From assembly GCA_012518815.1 (NCBI GenBank), contig JAAYRK010000003.1, positions 1 through 64,000 of the forward strand: a stretch of DNA of 64,000 nt, given 5' to 3'. The position numbers and the translations under genes were made by a program. The notes beneath the pieces are model-generated. The model saw only the letters and a list, made by a program, of their open reading frames with translations, did not search any database and was not told the DNA's origin. Of the stretch, positions 63,453 to 64,000 are shown in pieces (position 1 is the first letter of the stretch; every line of letters starts with the position of its first letter). The stretch comes from Candidatus Epulonipiscium sp. Its GTDB lineage: Bacteria; Bacillota; Clostridia; Lachnospirales; Defluviitaleaceae.

Positions 63453-64000
63453 TTAAATTCGGATAAATCTTTTACCCGGCAACTGTTTTATCAAACCTTT
63501 AATCTCCAAAAAAGTTAATATTGATTGTAATTTATTTATATTATATTTTGTTTTAAATGATAATAATTCTATTTGTGAAGGTTCAAAACTTATACAATCA
63601 TATACTATATTTTCTTCCAATGCAAGTCCAGATATACTCACATTTTTAGATTGAGACACTTCTTTACTATTACACTTATTATGCATATATATTTTAATCT
63701 CTTCCAAAATATCTTCAATATTTGTAACCAATTTTGCCCCTTGTTGAATTAATTTGTTCGTTCCAATACTAGTATTGCTAAATATGCTACCGGGTATAGC
63801 AAATACTTCTTTTCCTTGATCTAAGGCTAAATCAGCTGTTATTAAAGCTCCGCTTTTTTCTCCAGCCTCTACTATAATAACACCTTGACTTAGACCACTT
63901 ATTATCCGATTTCTTGCAGGAAAAAAGCCTGGAATGGCATTAGTACCTGGAGGATATTCAGATATAATTGCTCCTTTTTCTTCTATAGATTTCATCAAAT
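63453..64000 (-). CDS. dprA: DNA-processing protein DprA, C-terminal fragment
   Basis: The gene runs off the right edge; about 182 C-terminal residues are visible. The Rossmann-type core carries EKGAIISEYPPGT, FPARNRIISGLSQGVIIVEAGEKSGALITADLALDQGKEVFAIPGS and GTNKLIQQGAKLV, all diagnostic. A C-terminal winged-helix-like domain (about the last 70 residues) ends GLIKQLPGKRFIRI. DprA loads RecA on incoming single-stranded DNA in transformation. The dprA-topA pair is typical of Firmicutes. Confidence 0.95.
   Translation of the reverse strand, partial: LMKSIEEKGAIISEYPPGTNAIPGFFPARNRIISGLSQGVIIVEAGEKSGALITADLALDQGKEVFAIPGSIFSNTSIGTNKLIQQGAKLVTNIEDILEEIKIYMHNKCNSKEVSQSKNVSISGLALEENIVYDCISFEPSQIELLSFKTKYNINKLQSILTFLEIKGLIKQLPGKRFIRI

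Overview
The window is a low-GC, AT-rich chromosomal segment of an endospore-forming, motile member of the Firmicutes. It is most likely from the Clostridia/Tissierellia side. The evidence is the Firmicutes-type PolC replicase, CodY, dipicolinate synthase (DpaA/DpaB), a Bacillus/Clostridium-style fla/che operon with FliY, CheC and CheD, and strong AGGAGG-type ribosome binding sites with many TTG and GTG starts. Every gene I can support is on the minus strand, so the window reads from its right end to its left. I saw no tRNA, rRNA, insertion sequence, prophage or CRISPR array.

Right end (about 59.9-64 kb): the 5'-truncated dprA, then topA and codY, each of topA and codY followed by an intrinsic terminator. 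A good sigma-A-type promoter at 60030-60058 starts the flagellar operon. Between 59.9 and 26.2 kb lies one nearly gapless fla/che operon of about 34 kb: flgB-flgC-fliE-fliF-fliG-fliH-fliI-fliJ-motE-like-fliK-flgD-flagellar operon protein-flgE-flbD-motA-motB-fliL-fliM-fliY-cheY-fliO-fliP-fliQ-fliR-flhB-flhA-flhF-flhG-ycgR-like-cheB-cheA-cheW-cheC-cheD-membrane protein-sigD-fapA-small protein-swrB-like-mltG-like. It encodes the basal body rod, MS ring, switch, export apparatus, hook and its length control, stator, the adaptation and phosphatase branch of chemotaxis, and the late flagellar sigma factor. Flagellin, cap, hook-junction genes, flgM and cheR are not here. Many neighbours overlap by ATGA, and two prominent hairpins without U-runs sit between cistrons.

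Middle (about 17.7-26.2 kb): rpsB (strong promoter and a structured leader candidate), tsf, pyrH-frr, then uppS-cdsA-dxr-rseP-ispG-polC. These link translation, pyrimidine nucleotide and isoprenoid/cell-envelope precursor synthesis, a site-2 protease and replication. Terminators follow tsf, frr and polC, and tandem hairpins separate rpsB from tsf.

Left part (1-13.1 kb): the rimP-nusA-ylxR-ylxQ-infB-rbfA-nrnA-truB-ribF operon; rpsO with its own promoter and a candidate S15-binding autoregulatory leader; pnp-M16 peptidase-dut ending at a terminator; and dpaA-dpaB (dpaB cut by the window edge) behind a sequence that fits a mother-cell sigma-K promoter.

Nearly all genes are conserved core functions, and I see no convincing wholly new system. 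The points most worth checking are the poorly characterised small genes at the end of the fla/che operon, the intercistronic hairpins, the ribosomal-protein leaders, the three-module FlgD, the sigma-K-like promoter and the odd start of the motE-like gene.
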